Under the pieces are notes generated by a model. That model had not been told where the DNA came from and ran no database searches. It worked only from the letters and a program-made list of their open reading frames with translations. This document shows, in pieces, positions 17,579 through 25,960 of a stretch of DNA of 64,000 bases (position 1 is its first letter; every line of letters starts with the position of its first letter). Made by a program: the position numbers and the translations under genes. The DNA is from Chryseobacterium paridis (GTDB lineage Bacteria; Bacteroidota; Bacteroidia; Flavobacteriales; Weeksellaceae): contig NZ_JAENHK010000010.1 in assembly GCF_016595215.1 (NCBI RefSeq), forward strand, positions 620,001 to 684,000, given 5' to 3'.

Positions 17579-18406
17579 ATGAAAAAATTAGCAGTAACAA
17601 TGACAATGATGATTGCATTAGGATCAACAGCAAATGCACAGATCAGCGACAGTCTCCGTCGTGTCGTAAAAATGGATGGAGCTTATAATTTCAGAGATAC
17701 AGGAGGTTATAAGACCGCAGAAGGTAAAGAAGTTGTATTGGGTAGAGTATACAGAAGCGACGCCATTGATAAATTATCAGATAAAGATCTTAAAACTTTT
17801 AAAGACAAGAAGATTGCAACCGTTGTAGATTTCAGAGGTATTGAAGAAGCAAAGAAAGCACCGGACAGACTCCCTCAAAATACAAACTATCTTCTTTGTC
17901 CTGCGGGAAGTAATAATCTTCCAACACCACAAGATATGGTGAAGTTTCTAAAGGATAAGAACTTTTTATTTGACATGTATGGGGAAGGAGGATTACCATA
18001 TTTCGGGGAACGATACAGACCATTGTTTGTAAAATTACTTACCCTTCAACCAAACGAAGCTCTTTTGTATCATTGTACAGGTGGAAGAGATAGAACAGGA
18101 ATGGCTTCTGCTTTGTTTCTAAAGGTATTAGGAGTTCCTCAAGAGGTAATTGAAAGCGATTATGTAGCCTCCAATTTTTATCTTGCGAAAAACCCGACTA
18201 TGAAACAAATGTACTCTGGGCTTTCCAAAATGGCAGGAATGAGCGAGGATGAAATTAAAAAACAAATGGAGCTAAGACCAGAGTTGATCAAAAATTTCTT
18301 CGCATCGATCAATAAAAAATACGGAAGTGTTGAAAATTTCTTCCAGGTAGAAATGGGAATCGGACCTAATGAAATTGTTATTTTAAAGCAGAAATACACC
18401 CATTAA
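17579..18406 (+). CDS. Secreted tyrosine-type phosphatase (Y_phosphatase3 family)
   Basis: A 275-residue exported phosphatase. The signal peptide ends at ANAQ (residue 21). The PTP loop is HCTGGRDRTG with nucleophile Cys166 and Arg172 (CX5R), and the N-terminal signature GAYNFRDTGGYKT is typical of this family, which includes the M. tuberculosis phosphatase PtpB. Members act on phosphotyrosine, phosphoinositides or phosphosugars. The ATG at 17579 is used because it starts the signal peptide directly; an earlier in-frame ATG lies inside the receptor gene. The operon with a TonB receptor suggests phosphate or organophosphate scavenging. Confidence 0.87.
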   Translation: MKKLAVTMTMMIALGSTANAQISDSLRRVVKMDGAYNFRDTGGYKTAEGKEVVLGRVYRSDAIDKLSDKDLKTFKDKKIATVVDFRGIEEAKKAPDRLPQNTNYLLCPAGSNNLPTPQDMVKFLKDKNFLFDMYGEGGLPYFGERYRPLFVKLLTLQPNEALLYHCTGGRDRTGMASALFLKVLGVPQEVIESDYVASNFYLAKNPTMKQMYSGLSKMAGMSEDEIKKQMELRPELIKNFFASINKKYGSVENFFQVEMGIGPNEIVILKQKYTH

Positions 18407-18432
18407 GATAACACTCAGTTAGATTTAAATAG

Positions 18433-18470
18433 AATAAGCTGTCTCCCATATGAGGCAGCTTATTTGTTTA
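18433..18470 (+). terminator. Rho-independent terminator
   Basis: AATAAGCTGTCTC (18433-18445) pairs with GAGGCAGCTTATT (18452-18464) apart from one internal mismatch, followed by a T-rich tract. It ends the receptor-phosphatase operon. Confidence 0.8.
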
Positions 18471-18487
18471 TTTTTAATTAATTTTGA

Positions 18488-19282
18488 ATGATGCAAATTT
18501 CTCCACCAAAGCAATTAGCCTGCTATATCAAACACTATATCTTTTTAGAAAATCCTGAGAATGATAGTAAAAACATGCGCTTATTTGCTGACGGAAATAC
18601 GGGTCTTATCATTTCTGCAGATATGAATATACATGATAGTATGGAGAAAAATCTACCACTATCTTTCTTTTACGGACAGCCTACGCACTATAAAGATCTT
18701 ATAACAAAAGGTTCATTCTCTTTACTTGCAGTCGTTTTTCAGCCTTATTTTTTTAATCTGCTTTTTAATGTTGCTGCTAAAGAAATTAAAAATGAGATCA
18801 TTGCAGCTACAGATATCTTAAAAGATCAATTGATTCCGTTCCAGGAAAGCCTTTATAATAAAGAAGATCCTTTGTCCATTATTAATGCTTTAAATGCATA
18901 CTTTTTAAAACTGATTTCTAAAAAAGAGACTTCAGATCTATGGCTTATAAAAGCTCAGCAGTATCTTCTTCAAAATAAAGGAACTACATCCTTAAAGGAT
19001 TTGGAGCATTTTACAGGATATTCTGAACGTCATCTCGAAAGAAAATTCGAAAGCCATATTGGAATATCTCCCAAAAAGTACAATACCATTATACGCTTGC
19101 ATCATTTTTTAAGTCTGATGAAGAATGATACCGACAAAACGAATATGACGGGTCTTTCCTATGAAGCAGGATATTCTGATCAATCACATCTGATTAAAGA
19201 TTTTAAAAATATGATAGGGTTGACGCCAAGCCAATATCTGAAAACGAAAAATAAACTTGCTGTCAATTTTATAGAGCTTTAG
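18488..19282 (+). CDS. AraC-family transcriptional regulator
   Basis: A 264-residue soluble regulator. The N-terminal part (about 1-150) is the DUF6597-like ligand-binding region seen in many Bacteroidota AraC proteins, with the segment FYGQPTHYKDLITKGSFSLL. The C-terminal AraC HTH (about 160-255) contains LEHFTGYSERHLERKF and GLSYEAGYSDQSHLIKDFK. No obvious partner operon: repeat-rich DNA follows, so it may act elsewhere. Confidence 0.85.
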   Translation: MMQISPPKQLACYIKHYIFLENPENDSKNMRLFADGNTGLIISADMNIHDSMEKNLPLSFFYGQPTHYKDLITKGSFSLLAVVFQPYFFNLLFNVAAKEIKNEIIAATDILKDQLIPFQESLYNKEDPLSIINALNAYFLKLISKKETSDLWLIKAQQYLLQNKGTTSLKDLEHFTGYSERHLERKFESHIGISPKKYNTIIRLHHFLSLMKNDTDKTNMTGLSYEAGYSDQSHLIKDFKNMIGLTPSQYLKTKNKLAVNFIEL

Positions 19283-20088
19283 TGAGCTTTTTTTGGCTCG
19301 CAGATTTAGCAGATTATTCAATCCGAGAGAATAAGATTAAACCACAAACCGAAGGTTCGACGTAGTCAAAAGTCACAAAAGTTTTTTTAACACGTTAGCT
19401 ATTTTAAGTTTTTATGCATGCTGCTTAATAAGAACACATAAGCTTTAAAAAAAATCAAAGATTTTTCAATTACATGGGCGCATAATTTTTGTTTTTCCCA
19501 ATCATGTCGTCATCTCCACCTTGTCATTCAGAGCGAAGCGAAGCGAAGGAATCTAAACTACATATATAAAGATAAGAATTAAAAAACCTGCTCAATCTGC
19601 AAGATCCGCGAGAGATAAAACAATCAATAGGAACGGACTTTAGCCCGTTAAAAAAGATAACCATTCTAAAAGGCTTTAGCCAAAACCTAGAATAATATAA
19701 TTTTAGCTAAAGCCAACCACAAAAGTCACAAAAGTTTTTTTAACACGTTGTCATTGCGAACGAATGTGAAGCAATCTCAAATTACAATTATTAATAACAG
19801 AAAATTTTAAAACACGTAAACTGTTTTTAAGTTTAATATTCAATGCTGCACAATAAGAACACATAAGTTTTGAAAAATCAAAGATTTTTATTCCGTAAGC
19901 TTCATCAGCAAAGCTAATATTTGCAACCTTCAATAATCCATCATGATAATAAATCTTTGCGATAAAGAAGAAAAATCTGCTCAATCTGCAAAATCAGCGA
20001 GAGAAAAAACACATCGTCAATCAAAAATAGAAATTCAACCCATTTCATTAATGGCGGTTTTTTACAATTTCAGATTCTTCAAGCCATC
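19283..20088. repeat. Gene-free region of duplicated intergenic repeats
   Basis: No convincing gene. A 29-bp sequence (starting AAAAGTCACAAAAG) is present identically at 19368-19396 and 19721-19749. The words AATAAGAACACATAAG and AATCAAAGATTTTT follow each copy, and CTGCTCAATCTGCAA recurs near 19590 and 19977. Also present are a GTCATTCAGAGCGAAGCGAAG element at 19523-19543, its relative GTCATTGCGAACGAATGTGA at 19750-19769, and CTTTAGCC repeats at 19636-19715. It appears to be an accumulation of several repeat families with one partial duplication. Confidence 0.7.
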
Positions 20089-20096
20089 TAATTTTG
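20089..20096 (+). promoter_or_regulatory. Candidate -7 element of the nitrilase gene
   Basis: TAATTTTG fits TAnnTTTG and ends 13 bp before the ATG. No clear -33 TTG. Confidence 0.35.
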
Positions 20097-20109
20097 CTAA
20101 AAAAAAAGT

Positions 20110-21066
20110 ATGATCAATCTTAAAATTGCAACCGCACAATTCGAAAACAAAAGTGGTGACAAAGCATATAATCTTTCAGTCATAGAAAGACTAAGTAAGG
20201 AAGCCGCTGCTAAAGGCTCACACATCATTGCTTTTCACGAATGCTCCATTACCGGATATACTTTTGCGAGACAGCTCAGCAGAGAACAAATGCTTGAGAT
20301 TGCCGAAATAATTCCTGGTGGTGAAAGTATTCAAAGATTACAAAAAATAGCATCTGAAAATAATATTACCCTATTAGCAGGTCTTTTTGAAAAAGATGAA
20401 CACGATAATCTGTTTAAAGCGTATGTATGTGTTGATAAAAATGGATTGGTAGCTAAGTATCGAAAATTGCATCCTTTTATTAATCCTCATCTTACAGCAG
20501 GAGAACAATATTGCGTTTTTGAGATTCACGGATGGAAGTTTGGAATTTTAATCTGTTATGACAATAATATTATTGAAAATGTGAGAGCAACCAAACTTTT
20601 GGGTGCAGATGTTATTTTTATGCCTCATGTTACGATGTGTACTCCTTCTTCAAGACCAGGAGCCGGATTTGTAGATCCAATACTTTGGGAAAACAGAGAA
20701 ACTGATCCTACCTCATTACGTCTTGAATTTGATGGAATGAAGGGAAGGGACTGGTTGATGAAATGGCTTCCTTCAAGAGCTTATGATAACGGAGTATATG
20801 TTGTTTTTTCAAATCCTATAGGAATGGATGACGACCAACTAAAGAATGGATGTTCTATGATTATTGATCCTTTTGGAGATATTCTTTCAGAATGCCGCTC
20901 ATTTGAAGATAGCTTTGTTACAGCAATTATTCATCCTGAAAAACTGACACAGGCTGGTGGATATCGTTATATTAAAGCACGAAGACCTGATTTATACAAA
21001 GACATCATTGGACAGGATCATCACTCTGAACAGAAGGTGGTCTGGCTTACCCCACAAAAAGAGTAA
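20110..21066 (+). CDS. Nitrilase-superfamily carbon-nitrogen hydrolase
   Basis: A 318-residue cytosolic amidase with the intact catalytic triad of the family: Glu44 in AFHECSITGY, Lys119 in KYRKLHPF and Cys149 in GILICYDNNI. Members hydrolyse amides, carbamoyl groups or nitriles. The length suits N-carbamoyl-amino-acid or omega-amidase type enzymes, but the substrate cannot be fixed. It lies 67 bp upstream of a double-domain Asp/Glu racemase gene, so it may release an amino acid or dicarboxylate that the next protein handles; the racemase has its own candidate -7 element. Confidence 0.87.
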   Translation: MINLKIATAQFENKSGDKAYNLSVIERLSKEAAAKGSHIIAFHECSITGYTFARQLSREQMLEIAEIIPGGESIQRLQKIASENNITLLAGLFEKDEHDNLFKAYVCVDKNGLVAKYRKLHPFINPHLTAGEQYCVFEIHGWKFGILICYDNNIIENVRATKLLGADVIFMPHVTMCTPSSRPGAGFVDPILWENRETDPTSLRLEFDGMKGRDWLMKWLPSRAYDNGVYVVFSNPIGMDDDQLKNGCSMIIDPFGDILSECRSFEDSFVTAIIHPEKLTQAGGYRYIKARRPDLYKDIIGQDHHSEQKVVWLTPQKE

Positions 21067-21107
21067 ATAAAACTTATAATTGTAAAGACTTCACCCAATT
21101 TATTATC

Positions 21108-21115
21108 TAAATTTG
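21108..21115 (+). promoter_or_regulatory. Candidate -7 element that decides the racemase start
   Basis: TAAATTTG (TAnnTTTG). It overlaps an in-frame TTG at 21113, so that codon cannot be in the transcript, which supports the ATG at 21134. Confidence 0.4.
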
Positions 21116-21133
21116 TTTTCATTACTAGAAATC

Positions 21134-22555
21134 ATGGGAACGAAAGAAAAATTAGCCATAATTGGAGGTCTGGGTACATTATCTGGAGGTGATTTATTTT
21201 TTAAATTATTAAAATCTCGAAAGGTGCTTAAAAACCAATTGAACTATCATTTTATATTTGAGCAGCAACCTTATAACCAGATGGATGTACCCTTACATCA
21301 TAAAGAAGATATTAAATCAAGAAAATTTTACACCTATAATATCTGCAAGAGATTTGAAGAACAGAATGTGACCAGGATTCTTTTACCTTGCTTTGCCAGC
21401 CATTCTTTTTTACATGAACTTCAAACAGAGATCTCAATACCAATACTCAGTCTTTACGATGCCATTTTAAAATATTTAAAAGATCATTATAAAAAAGGTT
21501 CTAAGATTGGTATTTTAACGTCCAATTTCATCAAAGAATCAGAAATCCTTCAAACCTATTTTAGTGATTATAAATTGATTTTTCCTGAGAAGCAAGGTCA
21601 ATTAATGGATGCCATATATAATGAAAAAGGAATAAAAAACGGAATATTGGATGGGTTTCCATTAGAGCATATTTATGAAATTTGCTGTGAACTTGAAGAA
21701 CACTGTGACATCATACTTCCATGCATTACAGAGATCTCACTCATTACAGATTCGTTAAGAAAAAGAGGTGTACGAATCATTGATATCAATCAGATCTATG
21801 CAGATTATGCATTGAGTAATAACGACAAGAAACATATAAAACCATTCAAACTTGGAATCTTAGGTGGAGTAGGTCCTTCTGCTACTGTAGATTTTATGAA
21901 TAAGGTTATTAAAAATACTTCAGCTAAAAGAGATCAGGATCACATCAAAATGATCGTCGAACAAAATCCTCAGATCCCTGATAGAACAGCACACCTGATT
22001 TATAATGATACTGATCCGACTATTGCCATGTTTTCAACCTGTAAACAATTGGAAGCCGAGGGCGCCAATGCCATTGCAATTCCATGTAATACTGCACACG
22101 CTTTTGTTCATAGTATCCAATCCCATCTTACTATTCCTATTATCAATATGCTGGATATAACGGCTGAGTATATTATAAAAACATTCGGAAATGCAATTAA
22201 TATTGGTCTTCTAGCTACCACCGGAACTATTGAAAGTAAAGTATACCATGAGGTTTTTGCCAGATATGGTCTTACGGTTGTTATTCCAGATGAATTACAC
22301 CAGGAATATGTAATGGAAAGTATTTATGGAAAAGAGGGGGTTAAAGCTGGTTATACAGAAGGAGCTTGCAAAAACAATATCCTAAAAGCAGCAAGGTATC
22401 TTATGAATTCAAATGCTCATGTTATTATTCTGGGATGCACAGAGCTTCCTCTGATGTTTCAGGATCAGGAGTTTCTTATTAATGATAATAAAGAAGTTCC
22501 TCTTGTTGATCCAACTTTAATACTTGCAAAAGAATGTGTAAGGATAGCAGAATAA
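21134..22555 (+). CDS. Tandem double-domain Asp/Glu racemase-family protein
   Basis: A 473-residue fusion of two aspartate/glutamate racemase-fold units, each about as long as one normal racemase (roughly 230 residues). Unit 1 (residues 5-228) has cysteines at Cys86 (LLPCFASHSF) and Cys197 (ILPCITEISL). Unit 2 (238-473) begins KLGILGGVGPSATVDF and has Cys318 (AIPCNTAHAF) and Cys435 (ILGCTELPLM). The catalytic cysteine pair survives in both halves, but unit 1 has diverged in the residues after the first cysteine (FASH rather than NTAH) and in the N-terminal loop (GGLGTLSGG). It may act as an internal pseudodimer. The substrate is unknown. Confidence 0.8.
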   Translation: MGTKEKLAIIGGLGTLSGGDLFFKLLKSRKVLKNQLNYHFIFEQQPYNQMDVPLHHKEDIKSRKFYTYNICKRFEEQNVTRILLPCFASHSFLHELQTEISIPILSLYDAILKYLKDHYKKGSKIGILTSNFIKESEILQTYFSDYKLIFPEKQGQLMDAIYNEKGIKNGILDGFPLEHIYEICCELEEHCDIILPCITEISLITDSLRKRGVRIIDINQIYADYALSNNDKKHIKPFKLGILGGVGPSATVDFMNKVIKNTSAKRDQDHIKMIVEQNPQIPDRTAHLIYNDTDPTIAMFSTCKQLEAEGANAIAIPCNTAHAFVHSIQSHLTIPIINMLDITAEYIIKTFGNAINIGLLATTGTIESKVYHEVFARYGLTVVIPDELHQEYVMESIYGKEGVKAGYTEGACKNNILKAARYLMNSNAHVIILGCTELPLMFQDQEFLINDNKEVPLVDPTLILAKECVRIAE

Positions 22556-22643
22556 AATAGAATTATAATTTCTTTAAAAAGGAGATGAGACAAACAGCTA
22601 TAATTAATCAAGGAATAGTAAATTTGTTACAAGGAAAATCAAT

Positions 22644-23252
22644 ATGAAAGAAAATCTTGTACTCGCTTCAGTGGAACCTTTAATTGATTATTTTAACCGT
22701 ATTATCCCTTTGAATGCAGACGAACGTCAGCTGGTTACGGAACTTTTCAAACCCAGGTTATACCGGAGAAAGCAGTACATTCTTCAGGAGGGAGATCTCT
22801 GCAATCAATTCAATTTTGTAGTTCGTGGATGTATTCGCTTATACAAAATAGACGAAAAAGGAAACACGCATATTATCCAGTTTGCTCCTGAAAACTGGTG
22901 GATGAATGATATCCGGAGTTTTCATAAAAGACTTCCTTCAGAGCTTAATATAGATGCGTTAGAAGATACTATGATTTTGCAGATCAGTCATGAAAATTTA
23001 ATTACACTCTATAAAAATGCCCCGAAATTTGATAGAATATTCAGGGTTTTGCTTGAAAATAGTTTTGTTACTTTACAGAATCGATTATTACAGAACATAA
23101 GTTCTACAGCTGAAGAGCGATATCTTTCCTTTATGCAAACCTATTCTCAATTGGCTAATCGTTTACCTCAAACACAGATTGCATCCTTTTTAGGAATTAC
23201 TCCTGAATTCCTTAGCAGACTGAGAAACAGACTGGTTAAGCCAAAATCTTAA
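22644..23252 (+). CDS. Crp/Fnr family transcriptional regulator
   Basis: A 202-residue regulator of the short Bacteroidota type: cNMP-binding-like domain at about 25-140 (YILQEGDLCNQFNFVVRGCIRLYKI) and a C-terminal HTH (QTQIASFLGITPEFLSRLRNRL). It is not a close relative of the two Crp/Fnr genes at 209 and 29664; its recognition helix differs. A TAAATTTG element at 22619-22626 probably drives it. It is followed by an oxidoreductase gene whose start is 92 bp downstream and which it may regulate. Confidence 0.87.
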   Translation: MKENLVLASVEPLIDYFNRIIPLNADERQLVTELFKPRLYRRKQYILQEGDLCNQFNFVVRGCIRLYKIDEKGNTHIIQFAPENWWMNDIRSFHKRLPSELNIDALEDTMILQISHENLITLYKNAPKFDRIFRVLLENSFVTLQNRLLQNISSTAEERYLSFMQTYSQLANRLPQTQIASFLGITPEFLSRLRNRLVKPKS

Positions 23253-23344
23253 ACCAGATCAATAGTATTTCTTAAATTAGTTTATTGGAACAGGACCTTC
23301 TTTTTGGAGACATTTGTACTATAAATTTTAAAAAAGAAATCATT

Positions 23345-23989
23345 ATGACAACATCATCTAAAGTAGCCGTAATAGGCTTAGGAAATATTGGTCAGGCCGT
23401 AGGTGGAAATCTTGCAAAATCCAACACTCAATTTATTGCAGCAGACCGAAACATAGAAAAGGCAAAAGAGTTTTCTGAAAAATGGAAAGCAGAAGCCAAC
23501 GATATCCCAACTGCTGTAAAAAATGCAGATATTGTAGTGTTAGCAATCCCTTTTGGAACCATGGGTGGATTTATGAAAGAATATGCTGCAGATCTGGAAG
23601 GTAAAATTATTGTGGATCCTTCTAATCCAATTGCACCGGCAGAAAGTGGAGGGTTTAAAAAAATCATTGGAGAAAAGGAATCTGCAGGGGAAATCAATGC
23701 TGCATTCTTACCAAAAGGCGCAAAATTAGCTAAGGCATTAGGAACTCTTGGGGCAGGAACTTTATCCCAGGCAGCTTATCAGACTCCTGAACAATCTGTT
23801 CTTTTTTACGCTACAGATGATACGGGTATAGATGCTCAGGTTGAAAAATTAATTCATGATACAGGTTTTGAAGCTTTAAGAATCGGAGGAATTGATCAAT
23901 CTATAAGAATTGAGGTTTTTGGAGATCTTCATGAATTTGGTGCGCTAGGAAAACTTGTAACGTTGTCTGAAGCAAAACAAAAAATTTAA
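23345..23989 (+). CDS. NADP-binding oxidoreductase (F420H2:NADP-type Rossmann protein)
   Basis: A 214-residue NAD(P)-binding protein with the dinucleotide motif GLGNIGQAVGGNLAKS at about residues 13-28 and the family segment VLAIPFGTMGGF. It belongs to the coenzyme F420-dependent NADP oxidoreductase / ProC-like family. In F420-lacking bacteria such as this group the true substrate is unknown. The ATG at 23345 starts the Rossmann fold; upstream in-frame codons would add an unlikely leader. Probably paired with the preceding Crp/Fnr gene. Confidence 0.82.
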   Translation: MTTSSKVAVIGLGNIGQAVGGNLAKSNTQFIAADRNIEKAKEFSEKWKAEANDIPTAVKNADIVVLAIPFGTMGGFMKEYAADLEGKIIVDPSNPIAPAESGGFKKIIGEKESAGEINAAFLPKGAKLAKALGTLGAGTLSQAAYQTPEQSVLFYATDDTGIDAQVEKLIHDTGFEALRIGGIDQSIRIEVFGDLHEFGALGKLVTLSEAKQKI

Positions 23990-23996
23990 AAGAGAG

Positions 23997-24185
23997 TGGA
24001 AAGTTGAGAGCTGAAAATTGAAAGTGGAAAGTGGAAAGTTAGATATCAGATGCTAGATTTACAAATTGAAATTAGAAAAATATACTACACATCCGTAACT
24101 CGTATGTTAATATAAAATAAACTCGAACCTCGTATCCCGTATCTCGAATCTCATAATTTTCAACCTTCCACTTTCCACTTTCAAT
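23997..24185. repeat. Composite inverted intergenic repeat, copy B
   Basis: The left arm (23997-24040) consists of GTGGAAAG/TTGAAAG words. The middle holds an ACTCGAACCTCGTATCCCG segment near 24121. The right arm, about 24158-24185, is the reverse complement (CCTTCCACTTTCCACTTTC). It lies between two convergent genes and could form a long hairpin in both transcripts. Confidence 0.7.
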
Positions 24186-24537
24186 TAATTAAACTTTTCT
24201 TCAAATCACTCCAAGCTCCACCATTATACACTTTCTTGAATCCTTTTTCTTTTAGGATGTGTTCGACTTTTACACTTCTAAGTCCGTGTGAGCAAACGGT
24301 GATGTATGTTTTATTGGGATCAAGTTCAGTATATCTTTCTCTTATGGTTCCTAAAGATATATTTACAGAACCATTAATATGTCCTGTTTCGTATTCTTTT
24401 TCTGTTCTTACATCAAGAATCACAGCTCCTTTTTTTATTAGTTGAGGCAATCCTTCATCTAATGTTTGGTACTTGTAAACACGATAGATGATATAAATAC
24501 TTAGAATTACACCACAGAGAATCAATACATTTCTCAT
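24181..24537 (-). CDS. Membrane-anchored rhodanese-like protein
   Basis: A 118-residue protein with one N-terminal transmembrane helix (residues 3-20) and a single rhodanese domain (about 28-115). The active-site loop is CSHGLRS with Cys82, and the CDC25-type start motif LDVRTEKEYETGHI is intact, so sulfurtransferase activity is plausible. It is last in a minus-strand operon whose first gene follows the TetR operator. Its start overlaps the stop of the preceding gene by 4 bp (ATGA). Confidence 0.87.
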   Translation of the reverse strand: MRNVLILCGVILSIYIIYRVYKYQTLDEGLPQLIKKGAVILDVRTEKEYETGHINGSVNISLGTIRERYTELDPNKTYITVCSHGLRSVKVEHILKEKGFKKVYNGGAWSDLKKSLIN

Positions 24538-24836
24538 AACTTACTTAGAATTTTTTTATCAATATAAAATGTTCCAAAAGGAATAAAACATGCTAATAGA
24601 ACCTTCCATGTTATTTCTTTAAATTTCCAATGCTGTTCTACACCTACACTTAAGGTATTAAGAAGAAAAAGGAGAAACAATGTTCCATGAACAGGTCCCA
24701 TAATTTTCACAAAAGAAGGGTTTCCCATCCAATATTTCATTGGAACTGCAATGCACACAAGAGTTAATAACGAGATTCCTTCCAGAATAGCAAGGATTCT
24801 TAGGCGTCCGATTTTGGTTTTAAATAAATCTGTCAT
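24534..24836 (-). CDS. DUF3817-family small membrane protein
   Basis: A 100-residue protein with three hydrophobic segments and the DUF3817 signatures RILAILEGISLLTLV, MKYWMGNPSFVKIMGPVHG and IPFGTFYIDKK. The ATG at 24836 is used because it follows the stop of the upstream gene directly and matches the family's usual length; a longer frame would overlap that gene. Function unknown; related proteins in other bacteria sit near respiratory or transport genes. It is translationally coupled to the rhodanese gene by an ATGA overlap. Confidence 0.78.
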   Translation of the reverse strand: MTDLFKTKIGRLRILAILEGISLLTLVCIAVPMKYWMGNPSFVKIMGPVHGTLFLLFLLNTLSVGVEQHWKFKEITWKVLLACFIPFGTFYIDKKILSKL

Positions 24837-24838
24837 AA

Positions 24839-25297
24839 TTATCTGAAATAAGGTCTGTTTGCAAGAGGAGAGAAGGGCCACGGAATCGCTATGAAAATAA
24901 TAAGTAATCCAAGGCAAAACCATATCAGCATTGTTTTAAACTTTTCTTTATCGGTCTCTTTGCGTTTTGCTAATGCAGACCCAATTGTTATGATAATAAT
25001 CGAAACCAACATCAGGAAAATATGGATCAACCCAAAAAATAACAGATCAAAACTTTCTTTAGCAGTATTAAAGTTTTTCCAGAAGTACGATACAATTGGG
25101 CTTTGAGAATAAAGCGTAATCCCTAAAACTAGCTGGATATGAGCAATGGTTGCGGTCCAATGCCTGACCGAATCATCCGTTTTAGAAAATAAAGTATTGG
25201 AAGTATAGCCTTTGTAAGCTCGGAAGATTGCGTAAATAAGACTTAATAAAACCAACCATCTGAAAGTAGAATGGAGGAAAGTAAGTGTTTGGTACAT
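24839..25297 (-). CDS. Four-helix membrane protein of unknown function
   Basis: A 152-residue protein with four predicted transmembrane helices at about 13-30, 49-66, 82-104 and 122-141. His residues in or near the helices (for example HSTFRW near residue 9, TATIAHIQLVLG and FFGLIHIFLMLVSI) resemble b-type haem ligation, which would fit a cytochrome b-like role, but this is only a suggestion. It is first in an operon with the DUF3817 and rhodanese genes, directly downstream of a promoter overlapped by a perfect palindrome, so it is probably repressed by the TetR protein encoded just upstream. Confidence 0.65.
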   Translation of the reverse strand: MYQTLTFLHSTFRWLVLLSLIYAIFRAYKGYTSNTLFSKTDDSVRHWTATIAHIQLVLGITLYSQSPIVSYFWKNFNTAKESFDLLFFGLIHIFLMLVSIIIITIGSALAKRKETDKEKFKTMLIWFCLGLLIIFIAIPWPFSPLANRPYFR

Positions 25298-25318
25298 ATA
25301 CTATTTTTAATACGCAGA

Positions 25319-25356
25319 CAAAGATATAATAAAAACATACTAATTAGTATGTTTTT
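25319..25356 (-). promoter_or_regulatory. Promoter with a 26-bp perfect palindrome (TetR operator)
   Basis: On the minus strand the -7 element TATCTTTG (complement of 25319-25326) matches TAnnTTTG. Immediately upstream, 25331-25356 is a perfect palindrome with half-site AAAAACATACTAA. It fills the region between -7 and -33, so a bound dimer would block RNA polymerase. It lies between the tetR gene stop (25367) and the first structural gene (start 25297). Confidence 0.75.
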
Positions 25357-25366
25357 AAAGAAAAAA

Positions 25367-25960
25367 TTATTTTAGTGTTTCAAAATAAGCTTTAAGTTGT
25401 TTTAAATAAGTTAGATACACTGATTTACTATTCTCCAATTTTCCTAAATTCCTTAATCCCCAATACCCTGACATTACAAAAATAGCAACTCCTTTGGAAT
25501 CTACTTTTTTATTTACTGTTCCATGTTCCTTTCCATTTTCAATAGCTGAGATCATCGCCTCTTCCCATTGCTTTGAAAGATCGTTGAGCGCTTTAGTAAA
25601 TTCAACATTCCAGGGTGCCATTTCCTGTGTAAAATTTGATGCAGGACAGCCATACTCAACTTTCAGGAATTCATCCTTCATTAGAAGAGTATCCATCAAC
25701 TCATAAATCGTTTTCAATGGGTTATTGGTATTTTGAAAAGGATCAATGAAGGTACTTTTAAAGGAAGCAGATTTCAGTAATTCATTAATAATAGCCAATC
25801 CCATTTCATCTTTTGTTTTAAAGTGATAGAAAAAGGCTCCTTTTGTTACCTGTGTTGTCGCAATTATTTCATCTATACTCGTGGTTTGATAGCCTTTAGA
25901 ATAGATTAATTCAAATGCTTTTTGAAGAATATTCAATCGGGTTGCTTCAGATTTTTTCAT
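25367..25960 (-). CDS. TetR-family repressor
   Basis: A 197-residue regulator. The N-terminal HTH (residues 5-50, with ILQKAFELIYSKGYQTTSID and TKGAFFYHFKTKDEMG) is followed by an all-helical ligand domain with a Cys in EYGCPASNF. The pattern resembles the TetR group that governs electrophile or drug-responsive genes. The palindrome at 25331-25356, in the gap to the downstream membrane/rhodanese operon, is the likely operator. The inducer is unknown; an electrophile or sulfur compound would fit the rhodanese target. Confidence 0.87.
   Translation of the reverse strand: MKKSEATRLNILQKAFELIYSKGYQTTSIDEIIATTQVTKGAFFYHFKTKDEMGLAIINELLKSASFKSTFIDPFQNTNNPLKTIYELMDTLLMKDEFLKVEYGCPASNFTQEMAPWNVEFTKALNDLSKQWEEAMISAIENGKEHGTVNKKVDSKGVAIFVMSGYWGLRNLGKLENSKSVYLTYLKQLKAYFETLK

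Noticed and set aside
19751..19984. 77-codon frame on the minus strand in the gene-free region
   Set aside because: It lies across duplicated intergenic repeats; the composition reflects the repeats, not a gene.
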